From contig WQYJ01000134.1 of the NCBI GenBank assembly GCA_009781325.1, forward strand, positions 1 to 5,949: a stretch of DNA of 5,949 bases. The letters run 5' to 3'. Under the pieces are notes generated by a model. The model did no database searches, had not been told where the DNA came from, and saw only the letters and a program-made list of their open reading frames with translations. Made by a program: the position numbers and the translations under genes. This document shows positions 1 through 5,949 of this stretch, one piece after another (the first letter of the stretch is position 1; the number at the start of each line of letters is the position of its first letter). The stretch comes from Propionibacteriaceae bacterium (lineage in GTDB: Bacteria > Actinomycetota > Actinomycetes > Propionibacteriales > Propionibacteriaceae).

Positions 1-551
1 AGCAACTCGCGACCAGCCAGGTCCAAACCTGCGGTGGGTTCATCCAGAATAAGTAACTCAGGATCTGTCATCAGTGCCCGGGCAATCTGGACCCGTTGGC
101 GCTCCCCCTCTGACAAGGTCCCAAATCGACGATCCGCCAGATGCTCTACACTGAGCGCAGTCATCAGTGCCTGTGCCCGTGCCGCGTCCAAATCTGTGTA
201 TCCCTCACGCCACCGCCCGAAGATCGCGTACGCCGCGGACATGATGACGTTGCGTACCTTTTCATTAGCGGGGATCTGAATCTCCAAGCTCGCTGACGAC
301 ACCCCAATGCGCGGACGCAACTCAAAGACATCAACCTGCCCCAGTGCCTCTCCCAAGACTGTCACCGTACCTGTGGTTGGAAACATCTGTGAGGCAAGAA
401 CCTGCACCAGGGTTGTCTTCCCCGCGCCATTCGGCCCGATAATCACCCATCGCTGCGCATCAGACACCTGCCAGGTGATGTGATCCAGAAGAAAACTATG
501 CCCCCGCTTCAGAGTCACATCTGCGACATCAATGACCGTGCCCATGCACAT
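1..551 (-). CDS. ABC-type ATP-binding protein, single nucleotide-binding domain (C-terminus cut by window edge)
   Basis: A cytoplasmic ATPase of the ABC superfamily; 183 residues are visible and the frame continues past position 1. Seen: Walker A GPNGAGKTT (residues 39-47), signature LSEGE followed by RQR (146-153), Walker B LLILD with catalytic Glu at 171, and D-loop AGLD (174-177). The H-loop and C-terminus are outside the window. The middle part (RIGVSSASLEIQ, then a GRWREGY segment) fits the stand-alone ATPases often labelled YlmA/ModF-like in actinobacteria, which are usually about 260-270 residues. An in-frame TAA stands 6 bases upstream of ATG 551, so the start is 551, or the second ATG at 545. 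No good Shine-Dalgarno is visible, which suggests translational coupling to the lipoprotein gene that ends 11 bases upstream. No permease is present in the window, so neither substrate nor transport role can be stated. Confidence 0.9.
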   Translation of the reverse strand, partial: MCMGTVIDVADVTLKRGHSFLLDHITWQVSDAQRWVIIGPNGAGKTTLVQVLASQMFPTTGTVTVLGEALGQVDVFELRPRIGVSSASLEIQIPANEKVRNVIMSAAYAIFGRWREGYTDLDAARAQALMTALSVEHLADRRFGTLSEGERQRVQIARALMTDPELLILDEPTAGLDLAGREL

Positions 552-562
552 AACTTATCAGG

Positions 563-1033
563 TCAAGCCAACTGGTCGTGGATCGCATTGGCAAGGATGG
601 ATAGGTCGGCTGGGGTCTGCTCACCACCGGAGACCACTGTCATCACCCCATCGGTCAACACAGTGATGCACGCTGCTTGTGTTGGCTGGGGGGTTGCTTG
701 GGAGTCGCCCTTCCACAGAATCCCGCAGCGGGTCACACCATACCAAGCCTGGTCAGTCAGGGTGGTCTGGCCAAACTCCCCAGTCGGATCAAAGGTCACC
801 ACTGCCAGATCGAGGGGTGCAGCATCGCGCCCATACGTAGCAGTCATCTGACCGGGGGCAGGTATCTCCCCCAGTACGGTGTAACCAGCCACCGCCTCAG
901 GCAGCACTGAACCCACAATCTGATGGGTGGGCGGAATCGGCGGCACAGTCGGATCCACTCCAGGATCAGCAGTGCATCCCGATACCCCAATCACAACAAG
1001 GATCCCCAGGATCCCAACACTCAATGCTTTCAT
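563..1033 (-). CDS. Small secreted lipoprotein of unknown function
   Basis: A 156-residue protein with a type II signal peptide: MK, a hydrophobic run (residues 4-17), then lipobox VSGC with the lipidated Cys at 20. It should be attached to the outer face of the cytoplasmic membrane. A Pro/Thr/Asp-rich linker follows (about 21-37), then a compact domain of about 115 residues with short beta-like stretches and just two further cysteines (103 and 122), a likely disulfide. I do not recognise the family. The start is supported by GGAGGG eight bases before ATG 1033. It sits 15 bases after the ABC-F gene and 11 bases before a second ABC ATPase gene, all on the same strand, so it is almost certainly co-transcribed. 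It lacks the size and layout of a solute-binding protein. Secretion is well supported; function is unknown. Confidence 0.88.
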   Translation of the reverse strand: MKALSVGILGILVVIGVSGCTADPGVDPTVPPIPPTHQIVGSVLPEAVAGYTVLGEIPAPGQMTATYGRDAAPLDLAVVTFDPTGEFGQTTLTDQAWYGVTRCGILWKGDSQATPQPTQAACITVLTDGVMTVVSGGEQTPADLSILANAIHDQLA

Positions 1034-1048
1034 TTCAACGTCCCTCCA

Positions 1049-2647
1049 TCACGCTAATCCTACGAGTTCCATGTACTCAGGATTCCATAGATCCTCAGTT
1101 CCATCGGGGAGCAACAGCACCCTGTCGGGATTCAGTGCTGCAACTGCTCCCTCATCGTGAGTCACCAACACGATGGCACCCTTGTAAGTATTGATGGCAC
1201 GCAGAATCTCCGTACGCGAGGCAGGGTCAAGGTTGTCAGTCGGCTCATCCAGCAGCAAGACATTGGCCCGCGACACCACAATCATCGCCAGCGCCAACCG
1301 CGTTTTCTCGCCTCCTGAGAGTACGCGCGCAGGTTTGTCCACATCATCCCCGACAAACAAAAAGGAGCCCAGCAGGGTCCTCGCCTCGACCTCAGATAAT
1401 TGCGAGGCATAGCCCATCATGTTCTCCAGCACGGTCTGCGACATGTCGAGAGTCTCATGCTCCTGGGCGTAGTACCCCAGTTTCAATCCGTGCCCGTCGA
1501 CCACCTCACCAAGATCAGGTTCCTCCAGACCAGCAAGCAGGCGCAGCATCGTAGTCTTCCCAGCACCATTCAGCCCCAGGACCACAACCCGTGAACCGCG
1601 GTCAATAACCAGATCAACATCGAAGAAGACTTCCAAGGAACCATAAGTCTTCGACAAACCTGTCGTTGACAAGGGAATTTTCCCGCACGGCGCTGGATCA
1701 GGGAAGCGAAGGTTCGCCACTTTGTCGCTCGCCCGCACCTCCTCAAGATCAGAGATGAGCTTCTCAGCGCGCCGAGCCATGTTCTGAGCCGCCACTGCCT
1801 TGGTTGCCTTGGCACGCATGGAATCAGCCTGAGCCATCAGCGCAGCAGCCTTGCGCTCTGCATTGGCTCTTTCGCGCTTGCGCCGGCGTTCATCAGTTTC
1901 ACGCTGCTCAAGATACTTCGCCCAGCCCATGTTGTATTGATCCAGCACGCACCTGGTGGCATCCAGGTGGAAGACCTTATTCATCGTCTCCCCCAGCAAA
2001 GACACATCATGAGAGATAACCACCAGTCCGCCGCTAAAGGACTGCAGGAAGGAGCGCAGCCATACGATGGAATCAGCATCCAGATGGTTCGTCGGCTCAT
2101 CAAGCAATAGCGTATCTGCCCCCAAGAACAGAATCCGTGCCAGCTCCACCCGACGCCTCTGGCCACCGGACAAAGTCGACAGTGTTTGATTCATCACACG
2201 CTCCGGCAACCCAACATTGGCTGCGATTCGGCTGGCTTCAGCCGAGGCTGCGTAGCCTCCCTGAGTGAGGAACTCTGTCTCAGCCTTAGCGTACGCAGCC
2301 ATAGCGGCCCGTCGTTCATCCCCTTGGGACTCCGACATGATCGCGGTATGTTTGTCCATCCGAGCCATGATTCGATCCAAGCCTCGCCCCGACAGAATCC
2401 TGGATTTTGCGGTGATATGAAGATCTCCAGTACGCGGATCCTGCGGCAAGTAGCCGATCACACCCTTGCGAGTCACACCACCAGCGGCGGGAATCCCCTC
2501 TCCCGCCATGACTTTCATTAATGTCGTCTTACCGGCACCATTACGCCCAACTAGGCCAATTTTGTCCCCAGGAGACACCGAAAAAGACACGGGTTCAATA
2601 AGTAAAGCAGCACCAGCACGTACTTCAACATCCCTCACGACAAGCAC
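1049..2647 (-). CDS. ABC-F family ATPase (duplicated ATP-binding cassette, likely ribosome-associated)
   Basis: A complete 532-residue soluble protein with two ABC domains and no membrane segments, the ABC-F layout; characterised members bind the ribosomal E site and act on translation. Domain 1: Walker A GRNGAGKTT (34-42), signature LSGGQ (159-163), Walker B with DEPTNHLD (183-190; catalytic Glu184), H-loop His213. The inter-domain linker (about 240-312) is highly charged (ERRRKRERANAERK) and helical, ending near the FPDP segment. Domain 2: Walker A GLNGAGKTT (358-366), signature LSGGE (443-447), DEPTDNLD (467-474; Glu468), His497. Both sites look catalytically intact. Length and the ending LLPDGTEDLWNPEY are typical of an actinobacterial ABC-F group of about 530 residues. 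The chosen start is GTG 2647 with GAGG ten bases upstream; GTG at 2638 is an alternative. It follows the small membrane peptide by 27 bases and precedes the lipoprotein by 15. Whether it protects from an antibiotic or serves translation generally cannot be read from the sequence. Confidence 0.96.
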   Translation of the reverse strand: MLVVRDVEVRAGAALLIEPVSFSVSPGDKIGLVGRNGAGKTTLMKVMAGEGIPAAGGVTRKGVIGYLPQDPRTGDLHITAKSRILSGRGLDRIMARMDKHTAIMSESQGDERRAAMAAYAKAETEFLTQGGYAASAEASRIAANVGLPERVMNQTLSTLSGGQRRRVELARILFLGADTLLLDEPTNHLDADSIVWLRSFLQSFSGGLVVISHDVSLLGETMNKVFHLDATRCVLDQYNMGWAKYLEQRETDERRRKRERANAERKAAALMAQADSMRAKATKAVAAQNMARRAEKLISDLEEVRASDKVANLRFPDPAPCGKIPLSTTGLSKTYGSLEVFFDVDLVIDRGSRVVVLGLNGAGKTTMLRLLAGLEEPDLGEVVDGHGLKLGYYAQEHETLDMSQTVLENMMGYASQLSEVEARTLLGSFLFVGDDVDKPARVLSGGEKTRLALAMIVVSRANVLLLDEPTDNLDPASRTEILRAINTYKGAIVLVTHDEGAVAALNPDRVLLLPDGTEDLWNPEYMELVGLA

Positions 2648-2674
2648 AACTGGAATTCCTCGTCAGATGAGGGG

Positions 2675-2803
2675 TTAGAAAACTGGGTCGAGAGCCTCGG
2701 ACCACAACTCGGCTTCGGCTTCGGCGGCCTTCTTTGCACGGAATACATAGACGCAGAGCAGACAAGCGAGCGCAAGTAAAGCGATCAGTGCTGATTTCTT
2801 CAT
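2675..2803 (-). CDS. Small membrane-anchored peptide, DLW-39-like
   Basis: A 42-codon reading frame: start MKKSALIALL, a hydrophobic stretch over residues 4-20, then a positively charged FRAKK, an acidic AEAEAE run, and the ending ELWSEALDPVF. This pattern (MKK, one membrane helix, basic stop-transfer, Ala/Glu-rich stretch, then D/E-L-W-x-E-A) resembles the small actinobacterial DLW-39 family, here with Glu for the first Asp; the match is from memory of the pattern. It is probably a single-pass protein with a short charged tail; no function is established that I can name. It is the first gene of the four-gene minus-strand run, 27 bases before the ABC-F start. No clear Shine-Dalgarno precedes it; instead a TAGAAT box ends six bases before the ATG, consistent with leaderless translation. 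Confidence 0.7.
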   Translation of the reverse strand: MKKSALIALLALACLLCVYVFRAKKAAEAEAELWSEALDPVF

Positions 2804-2815
2804 GATGCGATTCTA
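2804..2815 (-). promoter_or_regulatory. Candidate -10 box giving a leaderless transcript for the minus-strand operon
   Basis: On the minus strand TAGAAT occupies 2815-2810, followed by CGCATC and then ATG 2803. With usual spacing, transcription would begin at or next to the A of the start codon. This fits the lack of a Shine-Dalgarno before the small peptide. I see no convincing -35 hexamer at 16-18 bases upstream, so the call rests on the -10 match and its position. Confidence 0.45.
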
Positions 2816-2910
2816 TCCCATGGAGACCAGTGTTTTTATTCGCGTACCCAAAACCACCCAAAATGGCCTTTTTTCATGATCAAAGAGTGGTCATCTGAAC
2901 AAATCGGTAT

Positions 2911-2933
2911 CTATCACCTCGGGAATGTGATAG
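2911..2933. repeat. Perfect 7-bp inverted repeat, operator-like
   Basis: CTATCAC (2911-2917) and its exact reverse complement GTGATAG (2927-2933) flank a 9-base spacer. The right arm overlaps a plus-strand extended -10-like sequence (TG at 2926-2927, then GATAGT at 2929-2934). The size and position suit a dimeric repressor site controlling the rightward transcript. No regulator is encoded in the window, so the operator role is inferred. Confidence 0.45.
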
Positions 2934-2934
2934 T
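2926..2934 (+). promoter_or_regulatory. Candidate extended -10 promoter for the rightward transcript
   Basis: TGT directly followed by GATAGT fits an extended -10 (TGn plus a four-of-six match to TATAAT). Transcription would begin at about 2941, giving an approximately 175-base leader before the surface-protein ATG at 3117. No good -35 is visible at 16-18 bases upstream. This is the best plus-strand candidate I see in the intergenic region, but it is weak on sequence alone. Confidence 0.35.
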
Positions 2935-2940
2935 GTTTCG

Positions 2941-3047
2941 GCCAACCACAATAGCGCGGGAGGGCGCTTCCTTTCTGTGCGTGTTCCACGCTAACGGTGG
3001 TAGAACGGGATAGGTAACCATGGTGCGTACTATCCGGGACTTTTTTT
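2941..3047 (+). ncRNA. Candidate structured 5' leader (attenuator/riboswitch-like) or small RNA; class not recognised
   Basis: The stretch carries several short perfect stems: AGCGC/GCGCT (2953-2957 with 2964-2968, loop GGGAGG); GCGTG/CACGC (2979-2983 with 2987-2991, loop TTC); CCAC/GTGG (2986-2989 with 2997-3000); GGATAG/CTATCC (3008-3013 with 3030-3035); and GTTCC/GGGAC (2983-2987 with 3036-3040, one G-U pair). The GCGTG/CACGC hairpin uses the same bases as the GTTCC/GGGAC closing helix and the CCAC/GTGG stem, so the folds are mutually exclusive, as in attenuators. Seven Ts follow the closing helix at once. I cannot match it to a known riboswitch, 6C RNA, SRP RNA or tRNA. It may also be a free-standing small RNA of about 107 bases. 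Confidence 0.35.
2983..3047 (+). terminator. Terminator-like branched stem followed by seven Ts, upstream of the surface-protein gene
   Basis: A closing helix GTTCC (2983-2987) with GGGAC (3036-3040) lies directly before TTTTTTT (3041-3047); a second stem GGATAG/CTATCC (3008-3013 with 3030-3035) stacks next to it. The lone inner stem ends five bases before the T tract, so it alone would be a poor terminator; the closing helix puts base pairs right against the Ts. It sits 69 bases before the next ATG with no strong promoter in between, so if active it would act as an attenuator. Folding is by eye. Confidence 0.4.
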
Positions 3048-3092
3048 AATTTATTTCATGGCGTTGGGAGAGCGTTCATCTTCTCAGCATCG

Positions 3093-3113
3093 TGCGTTCA
3101 AAGGAGAAACGCA
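3093..3113 (+). promoter_or_regulatory. Ribosome binding site inside a hairpin loop
   Basis: TGCGTT (3093-3098) is perfectly complementary to AACGCA (3108-3113), forming a 6-bp stem with a 9-base loop that contains AAAGGAG, the Shine-Dalgarno of the gene starting at 3117 (ten bases between GGAG and the ATG). The loop leaves the site accessible, but the stem ends three bases before the start codon and could affect ribosome loading. Confidence 0.6.
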
Positions 3114-3116
3114 GAA

Positions 3117-3188
3117 ATGAAAAAGGGTATTTCGATCATTGTTGCTTTGATCATGCTCGTGGCCTTGGTTCCGCAGGCTACAGCAGCC
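3117..3188 (+). other. Signal peptide coding region of the surface protein
   Basis: Residues 1-24: two Lys after Met, a hydrophobic core from about 5 to 18, then Pro-Gln and ATAA, fitting signal peptidase I small residues at -3 and -1. No lipobox Cys, so the product is released or wall-anchored, not a lipoprotein. The cut could shift by a residue or two. Confidence 0.85.
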
Positions 3189-5949
3189 ACAAAGGTGTCT
3201 AATTCGTCCACTCCGGGGGGCATCGACGGACTCGATCCGAATCCATATGTCGGCGAACACAACAGCTATGCCTGGTGCAGTGAACTCTTCCATCAAAATG
3301 ACGGAGATTATCTCTGGGTCGGTACGAACAGGGACTTGGCGGGCAATATCCTTGCCCTCGCAGCCGATCCTAGTCCAGGTGTCTTCACTGTCTTCGGTAT
3401 TCCCGAGCCTAGTGGTGACATGCTGGGGAGAATCTATCGGCAACGAGCTTCTGATCCCGATGCACCCTGGGAACTGATCTATGCGACCCCCATCGTCAGT
3501 GGTTTCCGACGAATGATTGTCTTCAATGAGGATCTCTATGTTGTCGGTGCAACAACGAACACCCCACTGGCTGATTACTCCATCGTTTTGCGTTTCGCTC
3601 AGGGATTTAAGCCCGGTGACAAACCTGAAATCGTTCTGTGGGACACAATCCGCGACGACACTAGGGAACACTTCCGTGCGGCAACTCTTTTCCATGACAA
3701 GCTTATGATCGGCACCTTCGACTCGAAGATCTTCACCACCAACGGGGTAGGCTTGCGCGACTTAACTCCCAACACGGGAAATAATGCTCCAGGTTGGGAC
3801 TTGTTCATCGATTTCCGTGACTATGGAATCACCGACGCCATCTGGGACATCCTTGAATTCAATGGCTCGCTTTATGCATTCATTGCAGGTGAGGAGATGC
3901 AGGACTATCAATCAGCCGGTGATATGCAGATGCGAGGCTTCCGTGTGATGAAAGTCACTCCTTCCTCCTCCGGACTGGTGGTCAAAGAAATCGTTGGCGA
4001 CACCGGAGCCCCGTATCCGTTCGGGATGGGGCTCAATAAGAACGCCTCCGCATCTGGCTTCCTGTCCACCTCTTTCGACCAAGACTATGTGTATGTGACC
4101 ACCTTCGCCTCCGGACCCGCCCTAGCTATCGGCATGCTGAAAGGGTATTACCGGGAAGCCTTCGAGAAGCTCTTCTCCCCCGCACAGGTCTATCGCTTCG
4201 GCGCTGATGACATCTGGGAGGTCGTCGTCGGTGATACCACCGGTGCCAACGTCGCAGTAGACGCTGCTGGAAACCCCGTCCCGTACATCGGCAACCAACG
4301 AGGAGGTTTCTCTCTTCTTCCTGATGATCGCAAGAACACCTCCTTCAACCAATACACCTGGTGGATGGCTGAGTACGACTCCAAGCTCTATGTCACAACC
4401 TGGGACATGAGCACCTTTAAAGACCAGTGGCCTGTCTACTCCAACAAGTACATCGACACCCTCATCCCTGGAGCCAACAAGATCCTCAACACCAGCTATG
4501 TCGATCTCGCAAGGCTGCACATGCTGCTGCGCCGTGATGCCCCCAACGTCAATTGGGAGAAGCTCGCTCAAGACCTCGATGACTATATGGTCAGCCTTGA
4601 GGGTCTTGATCGGACAAATCAAGTTGCACTGAGGGCAGCCATTGTCGGAGCAATCCCGATCATTAACTCATCTCTGCCAGCAACATCAGTGGACTTCAGG
4701 ACAGCCAATCAACTCTTGGTTCCCATCATCACCAATGTCGTCAATGGCACAGAGCCATCCGAACTGGGTGCCCGTGAAGTCGTCGCCAGAATCGTCGAGT
4801 ATTTCCGTTTCACCTCTGAGTATTTCGCCGATAACACTGATCCTGCGGGATTTGATCTCTTTGTTTCTGAGGACGGAGTTAACTTCGAACCAGTCACTGT
4901 CAACGGCCTTGGAGATAGGTCCAATTATGGCGGGCGAATCATGGTGTCATCGGAGCACGGCCTCAACCTTGGTACTGCCAACCCCTTTAACGGGGCTCAG
5001 GTGTGGAGAGTAGATCCTGTGAAGCTAGGCATCTATCCCAATGGTCCGTCTTCGATTGCCATGGGCAGATCGACACAGTCAGTGATGACCGTACTTGTCA
5101 CCGATGCTAGGTCAGTTCTTGGTGATCTTTCGATGAGTTACGATTCTGACTTGGTTGATGTTCAGCTCGTTAAGCGTTCGTCGAGAAATGTTGCCAACCT
5201 CAGTTGGGACAATGTGACTGTCTACAACGCATCCAAGCGAGTCTGGGAGTACGCTCCTGAAGAGATAGTGACCAACACTGTCTCTGATGTTTATGAAGTT
5301 GTCTTAACCCCAACCGGGCGAGGCATCGAGGCCCTGACACTGAACTTCTCCTTAGGTTCTGCAACAGCCTCGCGCACGATCAACCTCTCCGTTGATTCCC
5401 CCCAGGTTGCCACCAAGCAAGCCTTGGGTGAGCGTCTCGCCGAGGTAAGCCGCGCACAGCGCTCTGAGTACGAACCAGAGACATGGGCACCCTTCATTAC
5501 TGCCTATGGTGAGGCAATGCTTGTCTACAACAACAACTCCTCACAATCACAGATTGATACAGCCCTAGAAAATCTGAACGCCGCCGTTAGTGGACTGCGC
5601 TATGTTCAGGCTCCCGAGGGATACACGATCATCAAGACCGAAGACCAACTGCGCTCCATGACCAGAACTGGGAACTATTGGCTGGGCAACGACATTCAAC
5701 TGACGAAACCGTGGACTCCTATCGCCCAGTTTGATGGTGTGCTTGACGGCAACGGTCGTACGATTTCCAATCTGACAATCGGCAACCCGACCCTGAGCAA
5801 CCAAGGTTTCTTCCGCAGAACAGGCGGCGATGCGACCATCAGAGATGTGGAGTTTGTCGTCGGCAACGCCGGTATTCGCGGATATGACCGTGTCGGCGTC
5901 GTGGTCGGCTGGGCAGACAGCTCCAGATTTATCGGTGTACGCGTCCGAG
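3117..5949 (+). CDS. Large secreted multidomain surface protein: propeller-like repeats, helical insert, Ig-like segment, FIVAR, GLUG start (C-terminus beyond window)
   Basis: An open frame of 944 codons with no stop before the window edge; AAAGGAG supports ATG 3117. Residues 1-24 form a signal peptide (MKK, hydrophobic core, cut likely after ATAA). Residues about 40-430 contain recurring short motifs typical of beta-propeller blades: LWVGTNRD (66-73), LYVVGATT (140-147), KLMIGTFD (195-202), SLYAFIAG (251-258), YVYVTTFA (324-331), KLYVTTWD (423-430); a further one, GLNLGTANPF (615-624), follows FDLFVSEDG. Residues about 445-572 between them are predicted helical. Residues 636-761 look beta-rich, Ig-like. 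Residues about 765-830 match the FIVAR helical module (YEPETWAPF, then IDTALENLNAAVSGL). From 833 on, YTIIKTEDQLRSM, WTPIAQFDGVLDGNGRTI and GFF match GLUG beta-helix repeats as in M26-type peptidase N-termini and bacterial adhesins. Only one cysteine (54) is seen. Export is firm; an adhesion or glycan-related role is inferred. A sorting signal, if any, lies outside. Confidence 0.93.
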   Translation, partial: MKKGISIIVALIMLVALVPQATAATKVSNSSTPGGIDGLDPNPYVGEHNSYAWCSELFHQNDGDYLWVGTNRDLAGNILALAADPSPGVFTVFGIPEPSGDMLGRIYRQRASDPDAPWELIYATPIVSGFRRMIVFNEDLYVVGATTNTPLADYSIVLRFAQGFKPGDKPEIVLWDTIRDDTREHFRAATLFHDKLMIGTFDSKIFTTNGVGLRDLTPNTGNNAPGWDLFIDFRDYGITDAIWDILEFNGSLYAFIAGEEMQDYQSAGDMQMRGFRVMKVTPSSSGLVVKEIVGDTGAPYPFGMGLNKNASASGFLSTSFDQDYVYVTTFASGPALAIGMLKGYYREAFEKLFSPAQVYRFGADDIWEVVVGDTTGANVAVDAAGNPVPYIGNQRGGFSLLPDDRKNTSFNQYTWWMAEYDSKLYVTTWDMSTFKDQWPVYSNKYIDTLIPGANKILNTSYVDLARLHMLLRRDAPNVNWEKLAQDLDDYMVSLEGLDRTNQVALRAAIVGAIPIINSSLPATSVDFRTANQLLVPIITNVVNGTEPSELGAREVVARIVEYFRFTSEYFADNTDPAGFDLFVSEDGVNFEPVTVNGLGDRSNYGGRIMVSSEHGLNLGTANPFNGAQVWRVDPVKLGIYPNGPSSIAMGRSTQSVMTVLVTDARSVLGDLSMSYDSDLVDVQLVKRSSRNVANLSWDNVTVYNASKRVWEYAPEEIVTNTVSDVYEVVLTPTGRGIEALTLNFSLGSATASRTINLSVDSPQVATKQALGERLAEVSRAQRSEYEPETWAPFITAYGEAMLVYNNNSSQSQIDTALENLNAAVSGLRYVQAPEGYTIIKTEDQLRSMTRTGNYWLGNDIQLTKPWTPIAQFDGVLDGNGRTISNLTIGNPTLSNQGFFRRTGGDATIRDVEFVVGNAGIRGYDRVGVVVGWADSSRFIGVRVR
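5409..5606 (+). other. FIVAR module within the surface protein
   Basis: Residues about 765-830 show the pattern of this three-helix module: a first helix (ALGERLAEVSRAQ), then the YEPETWAPF turn and second helix, a short NNNSSQSQ connector, and the third helix IDTALENLNAAVSGL. FIVAR modules occur in Gram-positive extracellular glycosidases and adhesins, acting as spacers or binding units. The assignment is by pattern, not by search. Confidence 0.75.
5613..5949 (+). other. GLUG-type beta-helix domain, beginning only
   Basis: Residues 833-944 follow the usual entry to a GLUG region: I-x-T-E-D-Q-L, then NYWLGNDIQL, WTPI with an F-D-G-x-L-D-G-N-G turn, ISNLTI, GFF, ATIRDVEF, and VGVVVGWA as the first full repeat. 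The repeat series evidently continues past the window edge. In known proteins such repeats form a right-handed beta-helix on the cell surface. Confidence 0.78.

Noticed and set aside
480..851. 123-codon plus-strand frame opposite the lipoprotein gene
   Set aside because: Overlaps two well-supported minus-strand genes and has no signal, motif or ribosome binding site.
1049..2647. Calling the ABC-F gene an antibiotic-resistance determinant
   Set aside because: The sequence fits a widespread actinobacterial ABC-F group, and the linker gives no visible feature by which I could assign a drug class.
2994..3010. Resemblance of ACGGTGGTAGAACG to the T-box core sequence
   Set aside because: Only partial match, wrong in the ACCGCG half; too little upstream sequence for a specifier stem, and the downstream gene is a surface protein, not an amino-acid gene.
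2876..3013. A 45-codon plus-strand frame beginning MIKEWSSEQIG in the intergenic region
   Set aside because: No Shine-Dalgarno, it spans the inverted repeat and candidate promoter, and it ends inside the stem before the T tract; most likely chance.
3084..3695. 203-codon minus-strand frame
   Set aside because: Lies over the N-terminal part of the secreted protein gene; the plus frame has a ribosome binding site, signal peptide and repeat motifs, while this one shows no motifs.
4122..4622. 166-codon minus-strand frame rich in Val, Asp and Gly
   Set aside because: Antisense shadow of the same long gene; its composition reflects the reverse complement of common plus-strand codons and it has no family motif.
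1..5949. CRISPR arrays, tRNA or rRNA genes, insertion sequences
   Set aside because: No regularly spaced repeats, no tRNA-like TTCGA arm or cloverleaf, no transposase motifs and no terminal inverted repeats were found on reading both strands.

Overview
The window reads as a chromosomal segment of an actinobacterium, most likely of the Actinomycetaceae type. The basis is the close fit of the ABC-F protein and of the small membrane-anchored peptide to actinobacterial families, a GTG start, moderate G+C (mid-50s percent by eye), a probable leaderless promoter, and a large secreted FIVAR/GLUG surface protein. Genus cannot be fixed from the sequence alone.

Left part (1-2803, all on the minus strand): a tight run of four co-directional genes. 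In transcription order they are a 42-residue membrane-anchored peptide resembling the actinobacterial DLW-39 family (2803-2675), a full-length ABC-F ATPase (2647-1049), a small lipoprotein with a clear lipobox (1033-563), and a single-domain ABC ATPase running off the left edge (from 551). Gaps are 27, 15 and 11 bases with no room for promoters, so this is very probably one operon. Its promoter candidate is a TAGAAT box six bases before the first ATG, which would give a leaderless mRNA.

Middle (2804-3116): a 313-base divergent intergenic region. On the plus strand it holds a perfect 7-base inverted repeat overlapping an extended -10-like box, then about 100 bases with several small stem-loops, some mutually exclusive, ending in a helix and seven Ts. 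The Shine-Dalgarno sequence of the next gene lies in the loop of a 6-bp hairpin. I do not recognise a known riboswitch class; a structured leader or attenuator is an inference.

Right part (3117-5949, plus strand): one open frame of 944 codons with no stop before the window ends. It encodes a secreted protein with a signal peptide, beta-propeller-like repeats interrupted by a helical block, a beta-rich Ig-like segment, a FIVAR three-helix module and the start of a GLUG-type beta-helix. It is probably a cell-surface protein whose anchor lies beyond the window.

The two halves look functionally independent: intracellular ATPases plus a lipoprotein on one side, and a separately controlled surface protein on the other.
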